Source of the DNA: Cryptosporangium arvum DSM 44712
GTDB taxonomy: Bacteria > Actinomycetota > Actinomycetes > Mycobacteriales > Cryptosporangiaceae
DNA length: 64,000 nt
Assembly: GCF_000585375.1 (NCBI RefSeq)
Contig: NZ_KK073874.1
Location: 2,728,001-2,792,000, forward strand
Direction of reading: 5' to 3'
Part shown: positions 56,448-64,000 of the stretch, piece after piece
Position numbering within the stretch: the stretch's first letter is position 1
Layout of the letters: the number at the start of each line of letters is the position of its first letter
Translations under genes and position numbers: made by a program
The notes under the pieces: model-generated
Told to the model about the DNA's origin: nothing
The model's database searches: none
The model's input: only the letters and a program-made list of their open reading frames with translations

Positions 56448-56460
56448 TCGGGAAAAACGC

Positions 56461-56466
56461 TAGGCT
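56461..56466 (+). promoter_or_regulatory. Likely -10 element for the leaderless TetR gene
   Basis: TAGGCT ends seven bases before the GTG at 56474. The operator at 56432-56447 overlaps the matching -35 position. Confidence 0.5.
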
Positions 56467-56473
56467 GACCGGC

Positions 56474-57061
56474 GTGGACGGACTGCGTGAGCGGAAGAAG
56501 ACGGCGGCGCGCCAGGCGTTGCACGAGGCCGCGGTCCGGCTCGCGCTCGAGCAGGGTCTGGACCGGGTCACGACCGAGGCCATCGCGGACGCCGCCGAAC
56601 TCTCGCGCCGCACGTTCTCGAACTACTTCCCGAGCAAGGAGGACGCGATCCTGCACGGCGACGTCGAGCGGCTCCGGGAGTGGCTCGACGCGCTCCGGGA
56701 GCGACCGCGCGCCGAGCCGCCGTGGTGCGCGCTGCGGGAGAGCCTGCGCGCGCTGTACGGGCAGTGGGCCGACCCGAACCTGGCCCGCGCGACCGCGATG
56801 CGCGCGCTGCGTCAGCACCCGTCGCTCGTCGCCCGCCAGTCGGTCATCTACGGGGCGTTCGAGCGTGACGTCGCCCGGGTGCTCCAGGAGCGGTCCGGAA
56901 CCGACACCCCGGACGCGCGCCGGGCCACCCGCGTGCTGGCCGCCGCGTTCCTCGCCGGGCTGCGCGTCGCCACCGCGCTCTGGATCGAGGAACCCGAGGT
57001 CCGCGCGCTGATCCCGACGATCGACGAGGTACTAGACCAGGTGGGCGCCTCGTTCCGGTAA
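56474..57061 (+). CDS. TetR-family regulator of MFS exporters
   Basis: A 195-residue TetR protein from the GTG at 56474 (VDGLRERKKTAARQALHEAA). The helix-turn-helix is at about 15-55 (LDRVTTEAIADAAELSRRTF, SNYFPSKEDAIL). The upstream in-frame ATG at 56408 would add residues from the promoter region and is rejected. It lies between two MFS genes, one divergent and one 50 bases downstream in the same direction, and probably controls at least the divergent one through the palindrome at 56432-56447. Confidence 0.9.
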   Translation: MDGLRERKKTAARQALHEAAVRLALEQGLDRVTTEAIADAAELSRRTFSNYFPSKEDAILHGDVERLREWLDALRERPRAEPPWCALRESLRALYGQWADPNLARATAMRALRQHPSLVARQSVIYGAFERDVARVLQERSGTDTPDARRATRVLAAAFLAGLRVATALWIEEPEVRALIPTIDEVLDQVGASFR

Positions 57062-57069
57062 ATTACCGT

Positions 57070-57087
57070 GTTGTTGCTTTCAACAAC
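57070..57087. promoter_or_regulatory. Inverted repeat upstream of the second MFS gene
   Basis: GTTGTTG-N4-CAACAAC has perfect seven-base arms in the 50-base gap between the TetR and MFS genes. It differs in sequence from the operator at 56432-56447, so it may bind another regulator. Confidence 0.5.
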
Positions 57088-57111
57088 CAAAGCTTTCGGG
57101 GGGCGCGCACC

Positions 57112-58524
57112 GTGGTGGACGAGATGCTGCGAGCGCCCGCGGACGCGCCGGCGACACCCCGCTTCATCGTCCCCGTGCTCGCCAGCGGCGGCCTGGTCGC
57201 CGCGATCATGCAGACGATCGTCGTCCCGCTGATCCCGAGCCTGCCGACCCTGCTCGACGCCGCGCCCGACGACGCGTCCTGGGTACTCACCGCCACGCTG
57301 CTCGCCGGGGCCGTGGCGACGCCGGTCGCCGGCCGGATGGGCGACATGTTCGGCAAGCGCCGGATGATGATCGTCTCGCTCGGGCTGCTCGTCGTCGGCG
57401 CGGTGTGCTCGGCGCTCAGCGGTTCGCTCGCGCTGATGGTCGTCGGCCGGGTGCTGCAGGGCGCCGGAGCGGGCGCGATCCCGCTCGGCATCAGCCTGAT
57501 GAAAGACATCCTCCCGGCCGACCGGCAAGGCTCGGCGATCGCGTTCATGAGTTCGACGATGGGCACCGGCGCGGCGATCGGCCTGCCGGCGTCCGCGCTC
57601 GTCGCCGAGAACGCCGACTGGCACCTGCTGTTCTGGGGCGCGGGAGCGGTCGGCGCGCTGGCGCTGGTCGCGGTCGTCGCCGTCGTCCCGGAGTCGGGCC
57701 TGCGGGCCGGCGGCCGGTTCGACGTGGTCGGCGCCGCCGGGCTCGCGGTGTGGCTGACCGGCCTGCTGCTCGTCATCTCCAAGGGCAACACCTGGGGCTG
57801 GACCAGCCCGGCCGTGGTGGGCCCCGCCGCCGTCGCCGCGGTGGTGGCGCCGCTGTGGGCAATGTTCGAGCTGCGCCGGAAGGCTCCGCTCGTCGATCTG
57901 CGGACGACCGTGCGCCGGCCGGTGCTGGTGACCAACTGCGCGTCGGTGCTGATCGGCTTCGCGATGTACGGCAGCGTGATGATCCTGCCGCAACTGCTGC
58001 AGGCACCGCGCGGCACCGGCTTCGGGCTCGGTCAGTCGATGCTCGCCGCCGGGCTCTGCATGGCGCCCAGCGGTCTGGTGATGCTGTTCGCGTCGCCGCT
58101 CTCGGCCCGGCTGACCGCGGCCCGCGGCGCGCGGACGACGCTGCTGGTCGGGGCCACCGTGCTCGGGTCCGCGTTCGCGGCCGCGTCGTTCCTCATGCAC
58201 GCGGTCTGGCAGATCGTGCTCATCGCGATCGTCACCGGCCTCGGCATCGCGCTCGCCTACGCCGCCATGCCGACGCTGATCATGCAGAACGTCCCGGTGG
58301 GGGAGACCGCGGCGGCGAACGGGCTCAACACGCTGATGCGATCGCTGGGAACGTCGATGTCCAGCGCGATCATGGCGGTGCTGCTCGCCGACGCGTTCGT
58401 CACCACCGGCGGCGGCGCGCTGCCGACCGGTCTGGGCGCGTTCCGCCTCGCCTACACGGTCGCGGCGGCCGCGGCGCTCACCGGTGCCCTGCTCTGCCTG
58501 CTCCTGCCCCGCGAGCGCCGCTAG
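57112..58524 (+). CDS. MFS transporter, DHA2-like
   Basis: A 470-residue transporter with about 12-14 membrane helices. It has motif A GRMGDMFGKRRMMIVS, motif B GRVLQGAGAGAIPLGIS and motif C GTGAAIGLPASALVAE. Two adjacent GTG codons (57112 and 57115) are possible starts. Follows the TetR gene on the same strand; the palindrome at 57070-57087 suggests it also has a promoter of its own. The substrate is unknown. Its stop abuts the convergent sigma/CU044 remnant with no gap. Confidence 0.9.
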   Translation: MVDEMLRAPADAPATPRFIVPVLASGGLVAAIMQTIVVPLIPSLPTLLDAAPDDASWVLTATLLAGAVATPVAGRMGDMFGKRRMMIVSLGLLVVGAVCSALSGSLALMVVGRVLQGAGAGAIPLGISLMKDILPADRQGSAIAFMSSTMGTGAAIGLPASALVAENADWHLLFWGAGAVGALALVAVVAVVPESGLRAGGRFDVVGAAGLAVWLTGLLLVISKGNTWGWTSPAVVGPAAVAAVVAPLWAMFELRRKAPLVDLRTTVRRPVLVTNCASVLIGFAMYGSVMILPQLLQAPRGTGFGLGQSMLAAGLCMAPSGLVMLFASPLSARLTAARGARTTLLVGATVLGSAFAAASFLMHAVWQIVLIAIVTGLGIALAYAAMPTLIMQNVPVGETAAANGLNTLMRSLGTSMSSAIMAVLLADAFVTTGGGALPTGLGAFRLAYTVAAAAALTGALLCLLLPRERR

Positions 58525-59340
58525 TCACCACCTGCGCGTGAAGCCCTGGTCGGTGCCGTCGACGACCGATCGGGTGAAGCGCTGGACCTCCCGGCCGGTC
58601 GGCGTCGTGATCGAGACGACGTCCCGATCGGTCGTGACCTCGGGTGGCCCGGCGGGGTCGAGGGAGAGCAGCACCAGGAACGCGGGGCCGGGGAAGTCGG
58701 GGCCCGGCCGGCCGGTGAACCCGAGCACCACGTAGGCGACTCCCTCGGCGTCCCGGAGCTCGACCACGACGATCGCGGCCTCCGGCACCGGCCCGTCGGC
58801 CGCCCCGACCTGCTTCGGCGTCGGCTGCAGGTAGCGGACGGGGAAGCGGTGCGTGTCGATCGACAGGCGGTTCGCTCCGGCGACGGCCGTTCCCTCGGCG
58901 AAGTGCGCGACCAGCTGCTCGGCCACCAGCGGCGTGACCGAGAAGGACCCGTCCTCGCCCACCCGCAGCGGCACCCGCCAGTCGCCGTTCCGGAAATCCA
59001 CGTCCCGGACCGTCGCGGGCACCACCGCCGGCGCAAGGTCTCGAGCGCGGCCCGCACCGCCCGCCACCGCTCCCGCTCGGCGAGCTCGTCGACGAAGTCC
59101 GGTTCGGGAAGCGGATTCGGCAGCCGGGCCAGCGCCGCGGCGTGCCGACGCCGGGACCGGGCGGTGTTGCGCACGACGTTCGTCGCGATCCCGAGCAACC
59201 AGGGCAGCAGCGTGCCGCCGGCCGCGTCGATCCGCTCGCGGCAGCGCCAGGCCTCGGGGAGCGTCAGCGAGACCGTGTCCTCGGCCGCGGACCAGTCACC
59301 GTCACGCCCCTGTTCTGTCCACAGCGGAAGCGGAGTTCCC
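58525..59340 (-). pseudogene. Remnant: N-truncated ECF sigma factor fused to the C-terminal end of a CU044_5270-like gene
   Basis: Reading leftward, 59340-59045 encodes a sigma region that begins mid-domain (GDWSAAEDTVSLTLPEAWRC), matches the intact factor at 60140-60739 through WLLGIATNVVRNTAR, and stops before region 4. Near 59045 it jumps, with a frame change, to VPATVRDVDFRNGDW. The rest to 58525 matches the last third of the 500-residue protein at 60736-62238 (VRDVDF/RDLDF, FTGRPGPDFPGP/FSGQPGPLFPGP). So a deletion joined two genes of a lost sigma/partner pair. A short frame at 58525-59067 is still open but lacks a natural start. Confidence 0.75.
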
Positions 59341-59342
59341 GC

Positions 59343-60143
59343 CTATTTCGTCGGGCGAACGCCGGCCCAGCGGACGAGCGTGCCGGACAACACGGGTGGC
59401 CCCGGTGGACCGGACGACGCCTCGGCGAGCAGCGACCCGTCGTCGGGATCGAACAGGATCACCTGACGGCCCAGCGTCAACGCCCAGCCGGAGCGCCCGG
59501 CGGTGTCGGCGACGCCGGTCCGCACGGTCACGCCCGGCACGGACGCCGCGGCCCGGTACAGCCACGTCCGGGTCCGCTCCGGCACCAGGCCGCCGACCCG
59601 CAGCAGCGCGCGGACCGCCGCGAACGCGTCGCCCGGGGTGCGGTGGCGAACCAGCTCCGCGGGCGCCGTCCGGACCGGACCGTCCTGCAGCGCGAGGAGA
59701 CCGGTGAGGGACGGGTGGGCGATCACGCGCTCGACGGTCGCCGGTTTCCGGGCGTCCGGGGCCGGCACCAGCGGCTCGGTGGTGCGCAGCCCGTCCGCGT
59801 CGAGGACCGCACCGCGCTGGGTGCCGCCCTCCGAGAGCCAGGTCTCCGCCGACGGCGTCCGGACGTACACGAACTGGTCGGGGGAGTACGAGCGGGCGGT
59901 CGGCGGCACGGTCGCGTCGAGGTGGTCGAGCCGGGCCCGGAGCTCCGCCACGGTGGTGGCCGGCGACGGCGGTTCCCGCACGATCGTTCCGGCCAGCGCC
60001 GCGCCCAGCACGGTCACCGCCAGCGCGCCGGCGGCGAAGGCCGGCGCCAGGAGCCGCGGGCGGGCCACCGGCTCGCGCCGGAACTCCCGCAGGAGCGCCG
60101 CCCGCCGCCCGTCGGCGTCCGGTAGGTCGAGATCGGTGGTCAC
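59343..60143 (-). CDS. CU044_5270-like membrane protein, short form
   Basis: A 266-residue protein with one membrane helix at about 31-51 (LLAPAFAAGALAVTVLGAAL) after an Arg-rich cytoplasmic end, then an outside domain (QFVYVRTPSAETWL, TWLYRAAASVPGVTV). It matches the 60736-62238 protein up to about residue 330 of the latter but ends where that one continues with a further domain. GTG start overlaps the sigma stop (GTGA), so it is the sigma factor's cognate partner, probably a membrane anti-sigma or sensor. Truncation at the C-terminus is possible given the remnant that follows. Confidence 0.8.
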   Translation of the reverse strand: MTTDLDLPDADGRRAALLREFRREPVARPRLLAPAFAAGALAVTVLGAALAGTIVREPPSPATTVAELRARLDHLDATVPPTARSYSPDQFVYVRTPSAETWLSEGGTQRGAVLDADGLRTTEPLVPAPDARKPATVERVIAHPSLTGLLALQDGPVRTAPAELVRHRTPGDAFAAVRALLRVGGLVPERTRTWLYRAAASVPGVTVRTGVADTAGRSGWALTLGRQVILFDPDDGSLLAEASSGPPGPPVLSGTLVRWAGVRPTK

Positions 60144-60739
60144 CGGGTCACCCGCTCGGCCGGAACCGTGACGTCACGCAAGCGGGCGCGCGCCCGGGAG
60201 AGCCGGGACCGCACGGTGCCCACCGGGATCCCGAGCGCCTCGGCCGCCGCCGCGTAGTCCAGCGAGGCGTACACGCACAGCGCGAACACCTCCCGTTCCG
60301 GCCGACGCAACCGCGCCAGCGCCTCCTGGGCGGAGCGCGCGGAGGCCAGGACGTCGACCCGGTCGGCGACGTCGTCGGCGAAGTCGGGTTCGTCGTGCGG
60401 CATCGGTAACCGGCCCAGCGCGGCCGCGTGCCGGCGCCGGGCCCGCGCGGTGTTGCGGGCGACGTTCGTCGCGATGCCCAGCAGCCACGGCACCAGCGAA
60501 TCCCCGTCGGGCCGCACCCGCGAGCGGCACCGCCACGCCTCGAGGAACGTCAGCGAGACCGCGTCCTCGGCCGCGGACCAGTCGCCGAGCAGCCGGTACG
60601 CGTGGTTGTAGACGCGGCGGGCGGCCGTGTCGAACAGTTCGCCGAACGCGGCGGGGTCACCGGCGCGAACGCGGCTCCGCAGTGAAGTGGTCACACCGGT
60701 GTCCTGTCCACAGCGGTCACCCAGGTTCCCCGGGCTCAC
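60140..60739 (-). CDS. ECF RNA polymerase sigma factor
   Basis: A 199-residue sigma factor from GTG 60739 (an in-frame GTG at 60694 gives VTTSLRSRVRAGDP and is also plausible). Region 2 has FDTAARRVYNHAYRLLGDWS and WLLGIATNVARNTARARRR; region 4 has LARLRRPEREVFALCVYASL and GIPVGTVRSRLSRARARL. Its start overlaps the stop of one CU044-like gene and its stop overlaps the start of another, an unusual sandwich. No zinc-type anti-sigma gene is present. The stress it serves is not known. Confidence 0.9.
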   Translation of the reverse strand: MSPGNLGDRCGQDTGVTTSLRSRVRAGDPAAFGELFDTAARRVYNHAYRLLGDWSAAEDAVSLTFLEAWRCRSRVRPDGDSLVPWLLGIATNVARNTARARRRHAAALGRLPMPHDEPDFADDVADRVDVLASARSAQEALARLRRPEREVFALCVYASLDYAAAAEALGIPVGTVRSRLSRARARLRDVTVPAERVTR

Positions 60740-62238
60740 GGCTTCGGCTCGAAGCCGACGCCGTTGCGGACCGACCGGCGGACCGGAGCTCCCGGCCGCT
60801 CGGCGACCGACAGCGTGTCCCCGGACGCGCTGACGACCGGGCCGGGCCCACCGGTCACGATCAGCACGATCGACTGCGGCCCCGGGAACAGCGGCCCGGG
60901 TTGTCCGCTGAACGCGATGATCGCGTACTGGGTCGGCGCGCCCGCGCGGGTCATCCGCAGGACGACGACCGCGGTCTCGGCCGCGTCACCGCCGGTGGCG
61001 TCCGGCCCCACCTGGGCGGCGGTGGGCCGCACGTAGACGATCGCCGGGTCCAGCGTCAGCCGCAGCGGGTTCTTCCCGCCCGGCGGCACCAGCGCGACGC
61101 CGTCCCGGAACTTCCCGACCGGCCCGCCCGACCCCGAGTCGACACCCGCGATGACCTTCTCCGGGTCGTCGACGTTCAGCGGCAGCTCGTACTCGAGGTT
61201 GGCGAAGTCGAGGTCACGCACCGAGGCGGCCGGATCCCAGCTCTCCTTCGGCAGCGAGACGTCCGGCACGCTGCGCCGGGGCTCCGGACGGTAGACGACG
61301 AGCGGACCGCCCACCTCGTGCGTGAGCCCCGAGCGCAGGATCGCCGGCGCCGCTTCGTCGTCGGACCCGGCCTGGGAGAGCAGCGCGCCGGTGGTCGGGT
61401 CGAGCACGATCCGCTGCCGCTTCCCGTCGGCGGTCAGCGTGAGCGCGACGCCTCTGCGCCCGGCGACGTCGGCCTCGTCGCGGTCGTAGCGCACGCCGGG
61501 AACCAGCGCGGCGGCGTGGTAGAGCCAGGTCCGCACCTGGCCGTCCATGTGCCCGCCCACCCGCAGCATCCGGCGCAGCCGCGCGAACACCGCGGCGTCC
61601 GAGTCGTCGCCCTGCTTCGCGGTGGCTTTCCGGATCTCGGCGATCAGCGCCAGCGGCCCGTTCTCGGCGATGCCGACGCCGCCACCCAGCCGGTAGTACG
61701 TGGGGTCGGCCGCGATCACGGGCAGCGTGAAGACCGGGCCCGACGGTTTCCTCGCGCCGCTGGGCGACTCGGTCGTCGTCCCGCCGCGCGTGGTGACCAC
61801 CGGGCCGTCGCCGTCGACCGGGAACCATTCCTCCTGGGTCACGAGCGCACCGCTCGGAGTCCGGACCCGGGACTGCGTGTAGATGTAGTCCGCAGGCCCG
61901 AACCCCGGGTTGCGGTACCGCCGGCCGACCTCGTCGGCGCGCGCCAGCACCGCGTCGAGATCGGGGTCCCGCAGCACCGGGGCGGCCGGGCGCACCGCCG
62001 GTGACCCGGTGGTCGGCGCCGTGTCGTTCCGGTCGACGACCTGGGTGACGACGCCGGTGAGCGCCACTGTGGCGGCCAGCGCTCCGGCCGCCAACGCCGG
62101 CACGAGCACCCGACGGCGGCGGCCCGCTGTTCGACCGGGCGCCCGGTCGAACTCGCGGAGCAGCGCACCGCGCCGCGCGTCGGCCGCGGGTAGCAGAGCC
62201 TCGGGAAGGGGTGACGGATCCTGCGGGGAAGTGCTCAC
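60736..62238 (-). CDS. CU044_5270-like membrane protein, long form
   Basis: A 500-residue protein. The N-terminal segment ARRGALLREFDRAPGR is cytoplasmic, one membrane helix follows at about 45-65 (LVPALAAGALAATVALTGVV), and the rest is outside the cell. The first outside domain shares phrases with the short form (TWLYHAAALVPGVRY, GALLSQAGSDDE); the second, from about 325 (RDLDFANLEYELPL onward, GQPGPLFPGPQS), is kept only here and in the remnant at 58525. Paired with the sigma gene by a GTGA overlap. Sensor or anti-sigma role is inferred from operon and topology. Confidence 0.82.
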   Translation of the reverse strand: MSTSPQDPSPLPEALLPAADARRGALLREFDRAPGRTAGRRRRVLVPALAAGALAATVALTGVVTQVVDRNDTAPTTGSPAVRPAAPVLRDPDLDAVLARADEVGRRYRNPGFGPADYIYTQSRVRTPSGALVTQEEWFPVDGDGPVVTTRGGTTTESPSGARKPSGPVFTLPVIAADPTYYRLGGGVGIAENGPLALIAEIRKATAKQGDDSDAAVFARLRRMLRVGGHMDGQVRTWLYHAAALVPGVRYDRDEADVAGRRGVALTLTADGKRQRIVLDPTTGALLSQAGSDDEAAPAILRSGLTHEVGGPLVVYRPEPRRSVPDVSLPKESWDPAASVRDLDFANLEYELPLNVDDPEKVIAGVDSGSGGPVGKFRDGVALVPPGGKNPLRLTLDPAIVYVRPTAAQVGPDATGGDAAETAVVVLRMTRAGAPTQYAIIAFSGQPGPLFPGPQSIVLIVTGGPGPVVSASGDTLSVAERPGAPVRRSVRNGVGFEPKP

Positions 62239-62274
62239 GTCCTGTCCTGTCCGCGGCGCCCGGACAGGTTCCCG

Positions 62275-63435
62275 CTAGCTGCTCCGGTGGGAGGAAAGGT
62301 AGTCGGTGAAGCGCTCGTCGACCTGCCCGGGGGTCAGGCCGAAGTCGTCGAGCGTGTAGCGGTGCGCGGGTTTCCGGTCCCCGGTGCGGCTCTCCTCGTG
62401 CAGCGCGGCCATCGCGGCGCGGGCGGCGTCGGTGAGGTCGAGACCGAAGTGGCCGTAGACGCGCTCCGCGGTGCCGACCGGGTCGGCGACGAACTCCGAG
62501 TACTCGACGTCGCAGAATTGCGCCGGGTCGTACTTCGCCCGGTCGGCGCGGAACCGGTCGAGGCCGCGGGACCACAGGTCGAGCTGGTCGCGCCCGACCA
62601 CGTCGCCGGTGAAGCGCGTCGACCACCCGGCGGTGGCCGCCTGCGCGAGGCTGCACACCGACGCCATCGCGGTGCGCGGTGCGCGGTGGGTCTGGATCAC
62701 CAGCGCGTCGGGGTACGCGGCGAACAGCGCGTCGAGCGCGAAGAGGTGGCTGGGGTTCTTGAGCACCCAGCGTTTCCCGGCGTCCGGCAGGCCGATCAGC
62801 TGCAGGTTGTGCCGGTGCCGGGCGTACGCCGACACCCAGTCGCGCTCGGCCAGCCAGGCCGAGTACCGGGGCAGGTGCGCGAGGCACTCGAACGACACCG
62901 ACTCCATCGACTGGCGGAGCAGCTGCCAGCACTCCTCGACCTGGTCGGCCGACATGTAGTGCAACCCCATGAACTCGGGGTGCTCGACGTGGTGCTGCGC
63001 GAACGCGCCCTGGATGCGCTGGTAGAGCGGGTCGGCGTCCCAGGCCTCGCGCGGGGGCCGGGGCTGCGGGGCCTCGGTGAGCCACATCTCGAGGCCCTGG
63101 TGGGCCGGGTCGGCGGTGAGGAGCCGGTGGAGCGCGGTGGTACCGGTCCGGGGCAGCCCGGTGACGAAGATCGGACGCTCGACCGGCACCCGGGCGTACT
63201 CCGGGTGCTGCTTCCACGCGAACTCCGACAGCAGCCGGGCCACCAGCGCGCCCCGCAGGAACGCCCGTTTCACCGCGTTACCGAGCGGCGTGAGGGCGGC
63301 GTCCGCGGCGTAGGACTCCAGCAGGACGGCGAGGCCCTCGCGGTAGTCGTCGTCGCCGAAGTCGTCGAGCCCGGTGATCTTGGTGGCCGAGGCGTGCAGA
63401 TCCTCGACCGTGCCGACTTTGTCCCGTCCGGCCAT
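62275..63435 (-). CDS. Sulfotransferase family protein
   Basis: A 386-residue sulfotransferase from the ATG at 63435. The PAPS 5'-phosphosulfate loop IFVTGLPRTGTTALHRLL is at residues 89-106, and the 3'-phosphate region includes GKRWVLKNPSHLFALDAL and QTHRAPRTAMASVCSL. Similar actinobacterial proteins (Stf-type) often accompany lipid or sterol genes. Start overlaps the SDR stop (TGATG), so both are one operon. It transfers sulfate to an unknown alcohol, or acts in a related manner. Confidence 0.9.
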   Translation of the reverse strand: MAGRDKVGTVEDLHASATKITGLDDFGDDDYREGLAVLLESYAADAALTPLGNAVKRAFLRGALVARLLSEFAWKQHPEYARVPVERPIFVTGLPRTGTTALHRLLTADPAHQGLEMWLTEAPQPRPPREAWDADPLYQRIQGAFAQHHVEHPEFMGLHYMSADQVEECWQLLRQSMESVSFECLAHLPRYSAWLAERDWVSAYARHRHNLQLIGLPDAGKRWVLKNPSHLFALDALFAAYPDALVIQTHRAPRTAMASVCSLAQAATAGWSTRFTGDVVGRDQLDLWSRGLDRFRADRAKYDPAQFCDVEYSEFVADPVGTAERVYGHFGLDLTDAARAAMAALHEESRTGDRKPAHRYTLDDFGLTPGQVDERFTDYLSSHRSS

Positions 63436-64000
63436 CAGTGGTGCCACTCCCCGCAGTTGACGTCCAGGCACTGACCGGTGATGCCGCTGGCCATCGAGGA
63501 GGCCAGGAACACCACCGCGTCGGCGATCTCGTCGGGTTCGGGCAGCCGGCGCAGGTCGAGGTCGGCCGCGGTCTCGTCGTACACCTCCTTCGACGTCACC
63601 CCGCGCTCGCCGGCGAGGTAGTCGAAGTACCACTTGAGGTTGTCGGCCCAGATGTAGCCGGGCGCGACCGAGTTGACCCGGACCCCCTGCGGCCCGACCT
63701 CGGTGGCCAGGTTCTGAGCCAGCGCGAGCAGCGCGGCTTTGGCCATCTTGTAGGGGCCGAACGTCAGCCGGGAGTGGCGGAGCACCGCCGAGTTGATGAA
63801 GACGACCGCGCCCGCGCTGTCCTGCAGCGCTGGGAGGAACCGCCGGGTGAGCGCGAGCGCGGCCAGCACGTTGGTCTCGAAGCCGCGCCGGATGCCGTCC
63901 GGGTCGACGTCGGACAATTTTTCCAGCGGCGGGATCGCGAACGCGTTGTTGATCAGCGCGTCGACCCGCCCGAACGCCGTCAACGCACCCTCGGCGAGGG
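63435..64000 (-). CDS. SDR-family oxidoreductase, cut by the right window edge
   Basis: At least 188 residues of an SDR whose N-terminal nucleotide motif lies beyond position 64000; the frame is open to the edge (LAEGALTAFGRVDALINNAF). It shows NNA, INSA with the catalytic Ser, and YKMAK (Tyr and Lys), then ASSMASGITGQCLDVNCGEW at the end, close to other SDR tails (TGQ-x-L-x-V-x-G-G). Overlaps the sulfotransferase start, suggesting that the pair acts on the same substrate. The TTG at 63983 is not the natural start. Confidence 0.88.
   Translation of the reverse strand, partial: LAEGALTAFGRVDALINNAFAIPPLEKLSDVDPDGIRRGFETNVLAALALTRRFLPALQDSAGAVVFINSAVLRHSRLTFGPYKMAKAALLALAQNLATEVGPQGVRVNSVAPGYIWADNLKWYFDYLAGERGVTSKEVYDETAADLDLRRLPEPDEIADAVVFLASSMASGITGQCLDVNCGEWHH

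Noticed and set aside
58525-59067. An intact 180-residue gene ending at 58525
   Set aside because: It lacks a natural start and N-terminal domain; its content matches only the last third of the 60736-62238 protein and its upstream part is a broken sigma gene.
1-64000. Mobile element, prophage or horizontally acquired island
   Set aside because: No transposase, integrase or phage genes and no terminal repeats were seen; base composition is even by eye.

Overview
The window is GC-rich (third codon positions almost all G or C), uses many GTG and TTG starts, has ATGA/GTGA gene overlaps throughout, and carries a mycofactocin locus. This points to a high-GC actinomycete. The pitA-DUF3349 trio and the HAD-GH65 pair resemble gene sets known from mycobacteria, while the sigma/CU044_5270-type pairs are more typical of Cryptosporangium- or Streptosporangium-like actinomycetes. 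The sequence alone does not fix the genus.

Positions 1-12107 are an extended mycofactocin (MFT) locus. mftF (cut by the left edge) and mftR read leftward. mftA, mftB, mftC, a FadH/OYE-type flavoenzyme, two tandem SDRs of the mycofactocin-dependent type, a MoxR ATPase, a VWA protein, a second FadH/OYE flavoenzyme, a protein that is only the C-terminal FAD domain of ETF-alpha, and mftE read rightward, mostly overlapping or within a few tens of bases. MftA supplies the Val-Tyr tail that MftC (with MftB) modifies, MftE trims it and MftF glycosylates it. No mftD or mftG is in view. The paired FadH/OYE enzymes, the lone ETF-alpha domain and the MoxR-VWA pair may therefore be an alternative redox and maturation module. 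This is the most interesting feature of the window.

Positions 12107-22460 hold a SigE-family ECF sigma factor with a likely autoregulated promoter and a membrane partner gene, a VOC protein, a DedA protein, a TetR plus heterodimeric ABC exporter operon, an hsp20 gene preceded by an HspR-type (HAIR) operator, and two TetR genes, one divergent from an MBL-fold hydrolase across a perfect palindrome. Positions 22447-26009 form a leftward operon: NCS1 permease, Asp/Glu/hydantoin racemase, GntR, GNAT. Positions 26097-28415 hold a SigL-like sigma/anti-sigma pair with a TGAACC-N16-CGTGTA promoter, then a small membrane protein.

Positions 28384-41917 are mixed metabolism: epoxide hydrolase, stand-alone GTP cyclohydrolase II, DUF2889 protein, NarL-type two-component system, SDR, crotonase/MarR divergent from a quinone-oxidoreductase-like gene with two MarR-type operators, an amidohydrolase, a CoA-transferase interrupted by a long repetitive linker, and a DctA-like transporter. 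The transporter is divergent from a CitA/CitB-type two-component system (42094-44333). Next come an alpha-methylacyl-CoA racemase and crotonase pair, a TesB thioesterase behind a 20-bp palindrome, an SDR, the HAD + GH65 pair, and a membrane-anchored Hsp70-like protein.

Positions 52735-64000 hold DUF3349/membrane protein/PitA, two MFS exporters around a TetR gene, a decayed array of sigma factor and CU044_5270-like genes, a sulfotransferase and a partial SDR. Many genes have a TANNNT hexamer 6-7 bases before the start codon and no Shine-Dalgarno sequence, which suggests leaderless transcripts. No tRNA, rRNA, CRISPR, insertion sequence or phage gene was recognised.
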